Below are positions 45,253 to 58,398 of a stretch of 64,000 nucleotides of DNA, one piece after another. How positions within the stretch are numbered: position 1 is the first letter of the stretch; each line of letters opens with the position of its first letter. The notes below the pieces were generated by a model. That model was not told the origin of the DNA and did no database searches. It was given only the letters and a program-made list of their open reading frames with translations. The position numbers and the translations under genes are program-made. This DNA is from Artocarpus heterophyllus (Eukaryota; Streptophyta; Magnoliopsida; Rosales; Moraceae), in assembly GCA_025403435.1 (NCBI GenBank), contig CM046341.1:19181460-19245459 (forward strand), in the 5' to 3' direction.

Positions 45253-46273
45253 AAAAAGCTAATTGTAAGCCAAGCTTTGTGGTCCCCGGGAATTCTATTT
45301 GTGTTTTTCTTTCTCTGCGTCAATAGCTTCATGTTTGCTTAATATATTGGTAAGATTATTATGCAAGTCGCCCAACTAGCCAACCTTTCCGCCCCAAGAC
45401 TTCAATTAAAATGCCCAGCAACCTTCTAACATTTTGAAAATAGTTTTATTTTAAAAATTAAAAATTTTTAAGAATTATGTTAAAAGTGTTTTTAAAATTT
45501 TACCTCTAAGGTTATAAAAAACTGAAACAATACGAAAGAGGGACCATTGTATTGAGCCATCTGAAATTACAGGACAATAATTGTAAGCCAAGCTTTATGG
45601 TCCTCATCTAAAATCATTGAAAGAGGGACCATCGTATCGAGCCATCTGAAATTACATCAAGTGTAGGAATTGATAGCATATTAAAAAGAAAAAAGAAAAA
45701 AGAAAGCACTATAAATGCTTGAAATGCTCTAGGGCCGCTTCTGCTCTTCAGATTATCATTATTATTATTATTTTAGCTATCACCGTTATTATTTCCTCTC
45801 ATACGCTTCAAATAAATACCATGTGTTGTAATTTTGGGGCTATTTGGTATTATTTTAAAATAGGCGAAAATGTTTTTGTTTTGAAAAATAAAATTTTTTG
45901 AGAATTGTGCTAAGAGTGTTTTTCAAATTTTTGCCTTAAAAAACGTGGACATTTTCAAAAATTTTTAGAACAAAAACGAAGGAGGCCTTTGTATTTTCTT
46001 TTATTATTATTTTTTTTTTACACTTAGTTTTAGGCTCTTTCATTTGTAATTATTTTAAGAAAGTTGTTGTTTATTACAAAATTCTGTAAGAATTTCAAAC
46101 TTTTTTTATCTCTGTGTTTTTATAAATGGTCTAAAAATAACTACTTATCTCATGTTTGATCAGGTAAATTTCCAAATTATCAAAATCACCATTAATAATA
46201 TATTTTTTTTATAGACAATGATACTGTAACATTCGTAGACATTAATAATATATTTTTTTATAGACAATGATAC
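45253..46273. other. 3' flank of UGT copy 2
   Basis: AT-rich, collinear with 3242-4328 apart from a deletion. It contains the small MITE at 45836-45987 and a tandem duplication at 46191-46289. No gene is seen. Confidence 0.7.
45836..45987. mobile_element. Small MITE-like insertion (unit 2 copy)
   Basis: Orthologous to 3943-4100; absent in unit 3. Confidence 0.55.
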
Positions 46274-46289
46274 TGTAACATTCGTAGAC
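46191..46289. repeat. 50-bp tandem duplication at the old LTR boundary
   Basis: Two near-identical 49-50 bp units (46191-46240 and 46241-46289), each spanning ATTAATAATATATTT through TGTAACATTCGTAGAC. Single-copy in units 1 and 3. Confidence 0.9.
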
Positions 46290-47642
46290 ATTAAGTGAAA
46301 TTAATTATGTTAAATTAAACTATTAAGTGTGTCAAGTATAAATAAATATTATTAGTGTCTATTTTAGTTTAATTGCATTTTTTTATTTTAAGAAAACATG
46401 TAAAAATTCTAGCCTTATATTTGAGATGTTGGTTTGTTTGCTTGCATTTGTGCTACTATATTTTGTCACAATTATCAAAATACCAAAACTGTTTCTCTCA
46501 AAGCTACCCACGTTTACCATCACACCCCACCTTGGCTAGCAACTTTCCAAGTAAAACTTGTGGGTTAAATGTTTTCCATATATATATTGTTTCAAAAGCC
46601 CAAAAGCCCACTCACTTCTTAATGCTCAAAATAATTAAAAAAATAAAATTAAAAAAAAAACCCATTAGACCAAATTCATGCATTTGGTTCTTTTCTCGCT
46701 ACCGCACACGCCTTCTCTCAAAATCCCCCTTCCTTTTCTCCTGTTGCAGCAAATATAAAAATAAAAAAAGGCAGCCACCACTCTCCCTAGAAACTCAACC
46801 GCAATTGAACCATGCACAAGTCTATAGAGTTGAAGTCTATAGAGTTGAACAAGCTTGAATATCATTCCTTTTTCTAGAAATTTGAGGTAGGCTTCTTCAA
46901 CCAAAAATCTAAAATTTCTCTTTATTCGGATTGTTGAAGAGAGCTTTGTTCTTATTTTCTCAACCGATTATGTTTCCATGAGTTGTGTAACCATACATAT
47001 TTGATTATTTCATGACTTAAGTTTCAAAGGTCAGTTTGTATATATTCTTGATTTAGTTTTTGTAAAAAAAATTTTATTTTTAACATTTAGATTGTGTTTT
47101 TGAACATGGAAATATGGGAAAAACATTTTTTTGTGTTCATGCATGATTTCTCAAGTGTTCTAAACAAATCTTGTATTAGAAACTAATTTGAGTAAAGAAT
47201 TTGAGGAAAACACAAGTTAGGAGGGGGAGGGCAGAGCTACCTGTGCCCAGCTCGGCTAGGAGGGCAGTCAAACGGGGTGGCTACTAATGGCGGCTGCCAG
47301 CATCCTCTGAGCCCCTCGTGTCTTCCAATTCATTTTAGTTTAGTTATTCGTCATGTTGTAACTTATTTTTTGATGTTTTGTCACTTGAACATGCTCTAAA
47401 AATTATGTTTTTGTGTTCAAAAATATTGAGAATATAAAGTTTCCATTTATATTTATTTTGAGTTAAGAAGCATACTGATAATTAAATTTATATAATAATA
47501 TTTGATTTAGTTTTATCTCTGACTTTAACTGCATTTTTAAGGTTTTTCTAAAAAGAATCTTACATTAGATTCTTGATCGTAACTAACGGTATTTGAATTT
47601 CAAATATTGAGGTAGGATATTTTCTATACTTTCATTAGTAGT
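46274..47642 (+). mobile_element. Old LTR-like sequence, left part (unit 2)
   Basis: Collinear with 4329-6293 without the MITE. Ends at the GTAGT (ancestral GTAGC) target duplication of element B. Confidence 0.45.
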
Positions 47643-49822
47643 TATAACGCTCCGAAATTTATTGAATGTTATTAGTGTGTAAAATGGTGGGTTATTGTGC
47701 CATAATGAATGCTTTAAAACTTAATTTGATTATTTTGTGAAATTTCTAAATCAATGTTTATTTTTTATTATTTTAATGATTATTAATTTCTCTTAATTAT
47801 TTTAATTGTTATTTTAAATCTTGAAACAAAACAATTTGTCAAATACCATATCCATCCTTTTTGCAAACCGTGGGCGGTACACGGTTTATCTTACTGGTTT
47901 TGCTTCCACTTCCCTTATTTAATCTCTCACTCTCTCCCTCTTTCCCTCATTCATGGTCTCTCTCACTTTCTTTCTTCCTCTCTCTTGTGTCTCTCTCACC
48001 CTATCACTGTCTCTCTCTTTTTGTCTCATTTCTTCTTAAAATTCTTGAATTTAATCGAGGCCCAAGCTTTGGTTTAGCGGATTGGAGGCTCAGGAACGTG
48101 ATTGAGCAACCAAAAACATGATTTAAAGCTTCGATTTGAGGTTAGTTTTTAAATTTCAAAACTTTTCTAAACTTTTCAATTTTCTTGGTATTTTGAAATC
48201 TAAGTTTATGTGAGCTTAGGAAACCCTTGATCTTAGTTAGAAGAACTTAAAACAACAAGAATCTAAGCTTTGTTTGATCAAAAATAGATTTAAATCAAGA
48301 TTTTTTTATTTTTCTCTATTTTTCTCCATTTTTAGGATTTTTCAACATTTTTGTGTAAATCTTGTTTTAATGCATTAAAAAGTAATCTACTACGTTTTTC
48401 TATCAACTATAATCATTATTTACGCTTGAGATTTGAGAAAACATGTTGAAATTTAAGATTTGGGCTCGAAAGGTCGAAACCCGTGCTTGGAAATTTCTAG
48501 AATTTTCCAGTTCAGTGGGTTGGATTCATGGGTTCGATAGGCCAAATTCATATATCCAGCAGGCCAAACCTAGAAAAGTTTGGTTGACCGGACCTAGTTT
48601 TCCAGCAGGCCGAATTACACAGTTCAGCCAACCGAACCAAGGTGACCGGCAGGCCGACTAGGCATGGTGGAATTTTGTGATTTTCATCCATTTTTACTGT
48701 TTTGAACCCGATTGAGATTTTAACCTTATAAAATGATTTTATAAATATGAATGGCACACTAGGACACCATAAAATGATTTAGCAACATAGAATGTCTTAA
48801 GCTAGATACGGATACTGATAGATTTAGTTATTGTACAATTAAGGTTGTTTGTGGATCCGCGGAGCTAACGTATAGCAGACCGAAAATTTGGTATAGGACA
48901 CCGACACAAGTATTGAGATAGGACTTTTACCCATTTCTTTGGTAACCCAGTTTCAAATGATTTTGGCCATAAAAAGGGGTTTTATTAAAATGTTTTCAAC
49001 GGTTGATTGAAAAAGGAATTCTTATTGATTATTTTTCTAAACCGTGGATTGACATGAATTTCATAATGAACCCCAAAATAAATGTAAATGAAAATACCTG
49101 GTAAATGGGTTTTAAATAATGATAGAAATGAATATAAGGGCATGATGCCATATCAGATATCAGGTCGCAGGTCCCAAAACACAGCTGGGTCACTATGGTG
49201 GTGTTATATATATGGTTTGCCCAGGAAAAGAAAATGGTATTATTTCTGGTTGACCTATAAACGATTTGGTGAGAACAAATTTTCTTAAATTTTATTTATG
49301 TATTTAAGTCTATTTTCTATATAAAATTTTCTTCTAAAATTAAATGTTTCTAAAAAAATAGTCCTACTATGCCTTTCGCTCATGTTTTATTTGTTTTAAA
49401 ACTTCTCCCCCCTTTTAGGTGAATATCAGCTTAGGATCGGAGAATAATCCACAGACAGGACACAGGAGCATTAAAAGAAACTAGTAGGTTATTTAAATTG
49501 TAAAAATCAAGGCATGTAGTATTTTAATTCATTTCCTTTTATTTGGGACTGTGGTTGTAATATAATATTATCAGTACTATGTGTGTGCACAAGATGTGAG
49601 TCAGTGGGACCTATTCTCATTTCTTCCCATTTCTTTATTACTTCCTTATTGTTCACTTGATATTTCTATTTGTTTAATAAATATGAGTGCTTGCTTTAAA
49701 AGTTTTAAAATTTCCACATTTTCATGATTAATTTAAATTCTAAAACTCATGTTTTAACTAAATCTCTACTTAATCAACTTAATTAACCAGTCACGTCAAA
49801 ACCTATTCTTTGGGGCGTGATA
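47643..49822 (+). repeat. 5' LTR of element B
   Basis: Starts TATAACGCTCC (mutated TGTAACG) and ends GGGGCGTGATA. The GC motif cluster is at about 48511-48655, partly eroded by C-to-T and G-to-A changes. Confidence 0.9.
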
Positions 49823-49825
49823 GAA

Positions 49826-49837
49826 TGGTATCAGAGC
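49826..49837 (+). other. Primer binding site (initiator tRNA-Met), element B
   Basis: TGGTATCAGAGC, three bases after the LTR. Confidence 0.95.
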
Positions 49838-49927
49838 CTAAGGTTATGAATCTTGGAAATTGTGCACACATAGGTACAACAATAAAATACCACTAACAGT
49901 CCAACCTTTGTTTTCAAAAGTGAGAGA

Positions 49928-50790
49928 ATGGCACCAAGACATCGTTCAACAACTGATGTTGAGTTCAGAAATGATGAGGGATATGTTTGCTGCATTTCGA
50001 CAGATGGCAGTGAGGGCAAGACCAGATGATTCTAAGGCTTGTCGTTGACATTTGTACTTTAAGGAATTTCTACATGCATCTGTACCGACTTTCGATAGAA
50101 ATGGGGACCCACAAGTGGCTCAGTATTGGCTCGATTCGATCATGAAACACCTGGATACCCTTGGCATGTCAACAGAATATCGTGTGGAGTTTGCAGCATA
50201 TAAATTTGAAGGTGGTGCCAATACCTGATGGAAACAGCCTAAGCGCTTGAAAAACAATGGCAATATCAGTTGGGATAGGTTTGAGAAGCTGTTCTACGAT
50301 CGAGATTTTCCACAAGGGTATAGAGAGCAGAAGGCAGCTAAGTTTTATAGATTGCAGAAGGGTAATATGTCAATTCAAAAATATGAGGTAAAGTTCAACG
50401 AGTTGGCCAGGTTTGCTCCATCAACAGTGGCTTCAAAACTGTGAAAGGTGCATCAAATTTCGAGAAGGGCTCAAAGCTTCTATTCAATGACAGTTAGTTG
50501 CTCTGTAACTCAAGAATTTTGGTGAGCTTGCGTCGTCAGCAATATCGATGGAAAATGATTACATGCAATACCGTGAAGATTGAGCCAAGACATCAAAAGG
50601 GCCACAGAGAAGCGGCAGGAGAAGAACTAGTAGTCGACCAACTCCAGGAAAGAACAAACAAGGTAGCATGAACAGTGGTAGCAACAGTTCATCTAGCAAC
50701 AGGCACAACAATCCCTACAGCTTTCACTGTCATTATTACCAGCAGCCAGGACACATCAAGAGAAATTGCTCAGTTAGAACTTCAGGCCAA
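49928..50790 (+). pseudogene. Decayed gag of element B
   Basis: ATG at 49928 (MAPRH), then shifts and stops. The capsid-like part is at 50090-50450. The zinc knuckle near 50725-50770 reads CHYYQQPGHIKRNC, so its second Cys has become Tyr, unlike element A. Confidence 0.85.
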
Positions 50791-51058
50791 AGAAGGAGCC
50801 AGTCGTCAGCCGGAGCCCTAGACTCTACCTCCGACTCAGCAATTCCCTTAGCTTTAGTTCCACTAGTTCCCTCCTCAGCAACTTCCATATCCAGCATAAG
50901 GACATCAACTGCAGAGATTTCAGTGTAATGCCCTGTAGTATCGAGCACCGAGTACAGCTAACGTGCAGTCATCTCCATCGCAACAATATCAGTTGGCTAA
51001 TCCAAGGTCTAACAATGCTGGAAGGGGAAAAGGGAAAGCTCTAGTTTAGGTTCATGCG

Positions 51059-54000
51059 ATGACAACAAAGAGTTTAGATGCCCAGACCAGCAATGCGGTT
51101 GTCGGTGGTACGATCCTAGTTTCTCAATCCTTAGCTCATGTTTTATTTGATACAAGTGCCACTTATTCTCTCATTTTTAGTTCTTTTGTATATGCCTTGG
51201 GATTAGAAATAGAAGAGTTTAATAAACCCCTAGTCATAGCTTCACCCTTAGGGTAGGTGTGTGTAAACTGTATTTGTAAAGCAGGTAAAATAGAGATTGA
51301 GGATGAGATTTTGATGAGTGATTTGATTGTAATCCCCATGAGTTCAAATGATGTAATCCTAGGAATGGACTTGTTGTCCAGGTATAATGCAGTGGTAAAT
51401 TATCAGTTTAGGAAAGTAACCCTAGTGTCTGAAAGGGGAACGATGATCACTTACCAAGGCGGTGGTAATCGATTAATGAATGAGTGTCTTATGAAGTCAT
51501 GTCTCAGAGGGCAGAAGAATCTGGCTTGTTATTCCTTTCTTGCGAGTCTAGAAGAAGAGCCCAATGCCTTGAGAAGAAATGCAGCGATACCAGTGGTGGA
51601 TGAATTTGGAGATGTCTTCCCCAACGAGTTGTCAGGATTATCACCGCATCGAGGGATTGAATTTGGTATCAAGTTGCTTCCACGTACAGCATCAATTTCT
51701 ATAGCACCTTATCGGATGGCACTGGTTGAGATGAAAGAATTAAGAAAGCAACTTCAGGAGCTCGCTGATAAGGGGTATATTCTGAATAGTATGTCATCGT
51801 GGGGAGCATCGGTTTTGTTCGCTAAGAAGCATGACAGAACTCTCCGGTTGTGCATCGATTATCGACAGCTGAATCGAGTCACAGTGAAGAATAAGTATCC
51901 CTGCCCAAAATCGATGAATTGTTTGATCCGTTGGGAGGTTTACGGTACTTCTCAAAGATAGATTTACGGTCGGGACACCATCAACTCAAGATTAAGGAAA
52001 AGGACATCCCCAAAACAGCTTTCAAGACTCGGTATGGATATTTTGAATTTTTGATGATGCCGTTTGGATTGACGAATCCTCCGACAGCTTTCATGGAGTT
52101 AATGAACAGGATATTCAAGCCCTATTTGGATCAGTTCGTGATTGTATTTATCAATGATAACTTGGCTTATTCTAAGACTTGGGAGGAGCATAAGCAACAT
52201 CTCAGGAATGTGCTTCAGACTCTGAGGGAACACCAGTTGTACGCTAAGAAAGAGAAGTGTGAGTTCTGGTTAATAGAAGTTAAGTTTCTAGGGCATGTCA
52301 TCTCCGAGCATGGTATCTCAGTGGATCCTTCTAAAGTGGAAGCCATAGGGGAATGGGAACGACCGAGGAATGTGGCCAAAATTCATAGTTTCTTGGGAAT
52401 TACAAGGTATTATAGGAAATTTGTAAAGGATTTATCGAAGATAGCAGCACCGCTGACAAGATTGATTAGGAAGAATGTCAGGTTTGAGTGGGATGAAGAA
52501 TGTGAGTTTGCTTTTTAGGAATTGAAGAATCGATTAACTTTAGCCCCAGTATTGATCATCCCCAACAGCGATGAGCCATACGAGGTATACACAGATACTT
52601 CAGGACACGGACTTGGATGCGTGTTGATGCAACATGGATGTGTGGTGGCGTATGGATCGAGACCTCATGAGTGGACTACCCTACTCACGACTTAGAGCTC
52701 GCAGTAGTGATTTACACGCTAAAGATCTGGAGATGCTATTTGTACGGGGTGACATTTTAGGTTTTCTCCGACCACAATAGTTTGAAGTATCTGTTTACTC
52801 AAAGGGATTTAAACTTGAGGCAGCGAAGGTGGATGGAATACATGGAAGATTACGATTTCGCGCTGCAGTACCATCCCAGGAAAGCTAATGTAGTCGCGGA
52901 TGCGCTTAGGAAGAAATCTTCAGGGATTCTCACTTGTTTGGCTCTTGAAGATTGAAAAAGAGATGCAACGGTGAGTGAGTACGGGCTACAGTATTACGAA
53001 GGCTATGATCGAGTTTTGGTATACCACATGGAGGCGACCCCAGCCCTTGCCCAGATGGTGAAACAAAATCAATGGAGAGATCAGCATCTACAGGGAATCT
53101 GGACGCGAATTTAGAACGGAGAGCAATTTGAAGAATGGAGGATTCATTCGGATGTATTATTATACTTTAGGGAGCGTCTAGCAGTTCCAGCAATTGCAGA
53201 AGTGACAAAAGCAGTAATGGATGTAGCCCATAGATCTCAGTTTGCCATTCGCCTGGGAAGCACGAAGATGTATCGTGACCTGAAGAGGCAATATTGCAGG
53301 AGAGGTATGAAGAAAGATGTTAGAGAATACATGGCCAAGTGTGCGACTTGTCTTCAGGCGAAAGCCGAGCATCAGAAGCCGACAGGTCAACTTCAGTCAC
53401 TTCCTATTCTAGGATGGAAATAGGAGCATGTGAGTATGGATTTTCTTATCGGTTTTCCAAGGATGGAGCAATGGCATGATGCGATTTGGGTCGTGGTCGA
53501 CAGGTTAACGAAATTGACGCATTTCATCCCGTTCAAGTCGACCTATTCAAGAAGGATTCTCGGGGAATTTTACCTGCAAAATATAGTGAGATTGCACAGA
53601 GTTTCTTTGTCCATCATTTTAAATCGAGACACCAGGTTCAATGCCAAGTATTGGAGGAGCTTTCAGGAGGCTTTGGGAATAGATTTGAATTTTAGCATTG
53701 CATTTCATCCTCAGACTGATGGGCAATCTAAGCAGGTTATTCAGATTCTAGAAGACATGTTGCGTGCTTGTGCATTAGACTTCGGCGGGAACTGGAAGAA
53801 ATATTTGCATCTAGCGGAGTTTGCATACAACAATAGCTATCAATCGAGCATTGGCATGGCACCGTTCAAAGCACTATATGGATGACCGTATCGATCACCG
53901 GTGTGTTAGGTTGAACTAGAAGACAAGATCATTCTCGGGCCAGATGAGATTCGTGAGAGTAATGAGAAGGTCATTGTAATTCGAGATCGATTGAAGGCAG

Positions 54001-54479
54001 CTCAAAGTGGACAGAAGCATTACGCGGATAGGAGACGTCGACCCTTAGAATTTGAGGTAGGAGATTTTGTTCTCCTGAAGGTATCTCCTCGAAAAGGCAT
54101 TTCATGGTTCAGGGTAAGTGGTAAGCTCGCACCAAGGTATGTTAGACCTTTTGAGATCACGCAACATGTTAGAGTGGTTGCTTATTGGCTCAACCTTCCT
54201 CCTGAACTTTCTCACGTTCACAATGTATTTCATGTGTCGATGCTTTGGAAGTGTCCACCTAAGCAGAATAAGATAGTTTCATTTCACAATGTGCAGATTC
54301 AAGGAGACACGACATACGAGGAAGTGCCAACTTAGATCATCGATTGAAAAGTGATCAGTTTGCGTCGTCGTGATATCCTATTGGTGGAGGTCGTGTCGCA
54401 GCATCATGGGGTTGATGAAGCCACCTGGGAATTAGAGTTGAATATGCGGGAGCTGTATCCGCATTTGTTTTGTTTCTGA
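51059..54479 (+). pseudogene. Decayed pol of element B (protease to chromodomain)
   Basis: The protease active site reads FDTSATYS (Gly to Ser). RT spans 51590-52518; its catalytic box reads FIND, so the first Asp is lost. RNase H remnants with stops lie at 52519-52960. The integrase zinc region and core are at 53200-53890 ([12 protein letters not shown], then a shift). The C-terminal part with HVHNVFHVSML and a chromodomain-like EATWELE ends at the stop 54477-54479. Confidence 0.9.
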
Positions 54480-54527
54480 ATTGATTTGTAAATTTCAAAG
54501 GCAAAATTTCTTTTAGGGGTGGAGAGT

Positions 54528-56766
54528 TGTAACATCTTGAAATTTTTTGAATGTTATTAGTGTACAAAATGGTGGGTTAGTGTGCCATAATGAATGCTTT
54601 AAAATTTAATTTGATCATTTTGTGAAATTTCTAAATCAATATTATTTTTTGTTATTTTAATGATTATTAATTTCTCTTAATTATTTTAATTATTATTTTA
54701 AATCTTGAAACAAAGCAATTTGTCAAATACCAAATAGTCCTTTTTGCAAACCGTGGGTGGTACATGGTTTATCTTATTGATTTTGCTTCCCCTTCCTCTA
54801 TTTAATCTCTCACTTCCTCTATTAATCTCTCACTCTCTCCCTCTTTCCCTCATTCATGCTCTCTCTCACTTTCTCTCTTCCTCTCTCTCGTGTCTCTCTC
54901 ACCCTCTCATCGTCTCTCTCTTTCTGTCCCATTTCTTCTTAAAATTCTTAAATATAATCGAGCCTCAAGCTTCAATTTAGTGGATTGGAGGCTCAAGAAT
55001 GTGATTGAGCAACCAAAAACACGATTTAAAGCTTCGATTCAAGGTTAGTTTTTAAATTTTAAAACTTTTCTAAACTTTTCAATTTTCTTAGTATTTTAAA
55101 ATCTAAGTTTATTTGAGCTTAGGAAACCCCTGATCTTAGTTAGAAGAACTTAAAACAATAAGAATCTAAGCTTTGTTTGATCAAAAACGAATTTAAATTA
55201 ATATTTTTTATTTTTCTCTATTTTTCTCCATTTTTGGGATTTTTCAAGATTTTTGTGTAAATCTTGTTTTAATGCATTAAAAAGTAATCTACTATCTTTT
55301 TCTATCAACTATAATCATTATTTATGCCTGAGATTTGAGAAAACAGGTTAAAATTTGAGATTTGGGCTCGGGGGGCTGAAACCCGTGCCTGAAATTTTTG
55401 GAATTTTTCAGTTTGGTAGGCCGAACATCGTGTTCGATAGGCCAAATTCATGGGTTCGGTAGGCCAGATTCATACGTCTAGTAGGCCAAACTTGGCAAAG
55501 TTCTACCGACCAGACCTAGTTCTCTGGCAGGCCGAACTGCACAGTTTGGCCGGCCGAACTAGAGTGACCGGCAGGCCGATCGGACATGGTGAAATTTTGT
55601 GATATTCATCCATTTTTACCGTTTTGAACCCCGATTGAGATTTTAACCTTATAAATAATTTTATAAATACAAATGGCAGACTAGGATGCCATGAAATGAT
55701 TTAGCAACATAGAATGTCTTAAGCTAGATACATATATTGATAGATTTAGTTATTGTACACTTAAGGTTCTTCGTGGATCCGCGAAGCTAACGTATAATGG
55801 TCTGAAAATTCGATGTGGGACACCAGCACGAGTGTTGAGGTAGGACTTCTACCCACTTCTTTGGTAACCCAGTTTCAAATGATTTTGGCCTTAAAATGGG
55901 TTTTTATTAAAATGTTTTTAACGGTTGATTGAAAAAGGAATTCTTATCGATTATTTTTCTAAACTGTGGATTGAGGTAAATTTCATAATGGACCCTATAA
56001 TGAATGTAAATGAAAATACTTGGTAAATGGGTTTTAAATAATGATAGAAATGAATACAAGGGCATAATGCCATATTAGAGATCGGGTAGTGTAGCGTGCG
56101 ACCTTGGGGGCAGGTCCTGAAACCCAGCTGGGCCACTACGGTGGTGTTATATATACAATTTGCCCAGAAAAAGAAAATGTTATTCTTTCTGGTTGACCTA
56201 TAAACGATTTGGTAAGAACAAATTTTGTTAAATTTTATTTATGTATTTAAGTCTATTTTCTAAATGAAATTTTCTTTTGAAATTAAATGTTTCTAAAAAT
56301 GTAGTCTTACTGAGCCTTTTGATCACGTTTTATTTGTTTTAAAACTTTCCCCTTTTCTAGGTGGATATTAGCTTAGGATTAGAGAAAAATCCACAGATAG
56401 GACACAGGAGTATTAGAAGAAACCAGTAGGTTATTTAAATTGTAAAAATTAAGGTATGTAATATTTTAACTATTTTCCTTTTATTTGGGACTGTGGTTGT
56501 AATATAATATTGTCACTACCATGTGTGTGCACAAGATATGGGTGAGTGGGACCCATTCGTATTTCTTCTCATTTCTTTATTACTTCCTTATTGTTCACTT
56601 GATATTTCTATTTGTTTAATAAATATGAGTGCTTGCTTTAAAAAAGTTTTAAAATTTCCACATTTTCATGATTAATTTAAATTCTAAAACTCATGTTTTA
56701 ACTAAATCTCCACTTAATCAACTTAATTAACCTGCCACGTCACTACTCGTTTCCCGGGGCATGACA
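54528..56766 (+). repeat. 3' LTR of element B
   Basis: Starts TGTAACATCTTG after a purine tract (AGGGGTGGAGAG) and ends GGGGCATGACA, followed by target GTAGC. The GC motif cluster at 55409-55583 is better preserved than in the 5' LTR. Confidence 0.92.
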
Positions 56767-57411
56767 GTAGCCTACTTTATAAATGATTTTGGTTAATCAT
56801 TCAATTCTAAAATGATTTTTAAGAATGATTCTATTTTGATTTGAAAGTTATTTTATACATTTAAGGAACTGTGTTTTGGTATTTTTTTTAATTTCTAAAA
56901 CCTATACGGTGGTGTTTTATCAAGTTTTATACAAGTAAGTATACTATTAGTTTTGTTAAGACCTTAAGATTCTATTGCAATAAAAATAATTCTTTTATCT
57001 ACAACTACGAGTTTTGAATAATGTGATTTTAACAAATTATCCTATTGAGCGTTTCACTCACGTTTTATTGTTTTTAAAATTTACCTCTTAGGTTTTGCAA
57101 AACCAGTCAGTTTTGGACTGAATTCGATGATCATAGAGCTTTGAGCAGAAATAATATTTCTTTTTAAGACTGTTGCATATCACGTGTATTATACGACTTG
57201 TCTCGATGTCGATGTTAATCTCATAGTATTTTTTTAATGATGATATTAGTCGTGTTATTTTTTTATAATTCAATTTTATAACTTCCTTCGTGAATAGAGC
57301 TTCACATAATGATGATTATTGTTGTCGATGTGATTTTCGACTAAGTATGTATTTTCTTAATTATTTTATGTAAACCATACGTCACGGCCCCAGCTTTACA
57401 GATCACAATAG
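56767..57411 (+). mobile_element. Old LTR-like sequence, right part (unit 2)
   Basis: Continues the interrupted sequence of 46274-47642. Segments such as GCGTTTCACTCACGTTTTATTG resemble the equivalent part of the Tekay-like LTRs, supporting an older related LTR. It ends near GTCACGGCCCC and CACAATA, next to GAAAC. Confidence 0.4.
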
Positions 57412-58209
57412 AAACTAAAACATTCGTTATTTTAGCCAAAATATATATTTTTTGTCTCTTTTATTATACAAAAGCCGAAAACATCTATTTCATTTTTAAA
57501 ATCAATAATAAAACTATTTTATTTTCTACTCTTCTATTATGGAAAAGTCGAGCCGGGTATTATCCTCTCATCCAGTTTTGTGGAACAGTGAAGACCGCAT
57601 GTTCGCGATTTTCACCTCTTTATTTCATGAAGTGACAAAAAACCCAAAACAAAGAAGACAGAAAGGAAGAATGAATCAAGGGCAGAACCGCACAATCGTG
57701 TGACCAAGAAGGTGATGGAGAGGGAAAAAAATAACAAAACACTCGAGAAAAAGAACTTAAAACACTGCACCATGTACAGTCTATTTGTTTCAGGGTGTAC
57801 AGTGCTTAGTTGCTCCCCTTTAGTATCTTGTATTAATATACTTTTTAGATTTAAGCATTGTTTTATTAATAGCAAGTTTTGATTGCTCAATAAATTAACG
57901 TCCCATACAGGATTATTCATATGCAGAAACTGTGTAAAGCTTTACAAAAATCTTGACACTTGTCTGACAAGGCAAATCAAATATATATAATAATACGGGT
58001 TGTCTCCATCCCTAGGACATCTGTGTTTGACTGGGTTTTTTTTCTCCTTTTTGTGTTGCATTTGTAGCTTGTTCTTTGCCCTTGCGTGTTTGGCTGAGCC
58101 TTGACCCGTTCATTCACCAAGAAAAATATATACAATAATACAAACTCGTCCCAATTCGTCACCACAAACGTCACTTTTCTCGCTAATAACTCTCTTACTT
58201 AAAGCTCCA
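57412..58209. other. Junction of units 2 and 3 and 5' flank of UGT copy 3
   Basis: 57412-57525 is unassigned AT-rich DNA. From about 57525 the sequence follows the UGT 5' flank, more diverged than units 1 and 2 are from each other until about 57990, after which it is almost identical to unit 2. TATATA at 58127-58132 is the proximal TATA candidate. Confidence 0.6.
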
Positions 58210-58398
58210 ATGGCCTCACCATGTAACGCAATAATTTCCAATACTCCAAAAACATACGTATCTCACCACATTACTAGCTCCACGCACAACCTTACTCTCA
58301 CAATACCACATTTCCGAAACCATGACACAACCGCCGCGCTTCCTCCTCGTAACCTACCCCGCCCAAGGTCACATAAACCCTACACTCCAATTTGCTAA
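58210..58398 (+). promoter_or_regulatory. Upstream ORF of UGT copy 3, extended into the gene
   Basis: Same ATG as the uORFs of copies 1 and 2, but a one-base loss in the run before the UGT start (CCTTACTC for CCCCCACTC) opens the frame past the UGT ATG for 77 bases. This would be expected to lower main-frame initiation. Confidence 0.4.

Larger units (their letters stand above)
41438..47642 (+). repeat. Segmental duplication, unit 2, left part
   Basis: Collinear with 1-6293 except for a private solo LTR (42970-43568), the missing 606-bp MITE, a ~170-bp 3'-flank deletion and a 50-bp tandem duplication. After element B (47643-56766) the unit resumes at 56767-57411. Confidence 0.9.
47643..56766 (+). 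mobile_element. Element B: full-length Tekay-like Ty3/gypsy element
   Basis: LTRs of 2180 bp (47643-49822) and 2239 bp (54528-56766), PBS TGGTATCAGAGC, gag, pol and purine tract. The target duplication is GTAGT/GTAGC. It is the complete counterpart of truncated element A at the same site of the duplicated unit. It is inactive through many stops. Confidence 0.93.
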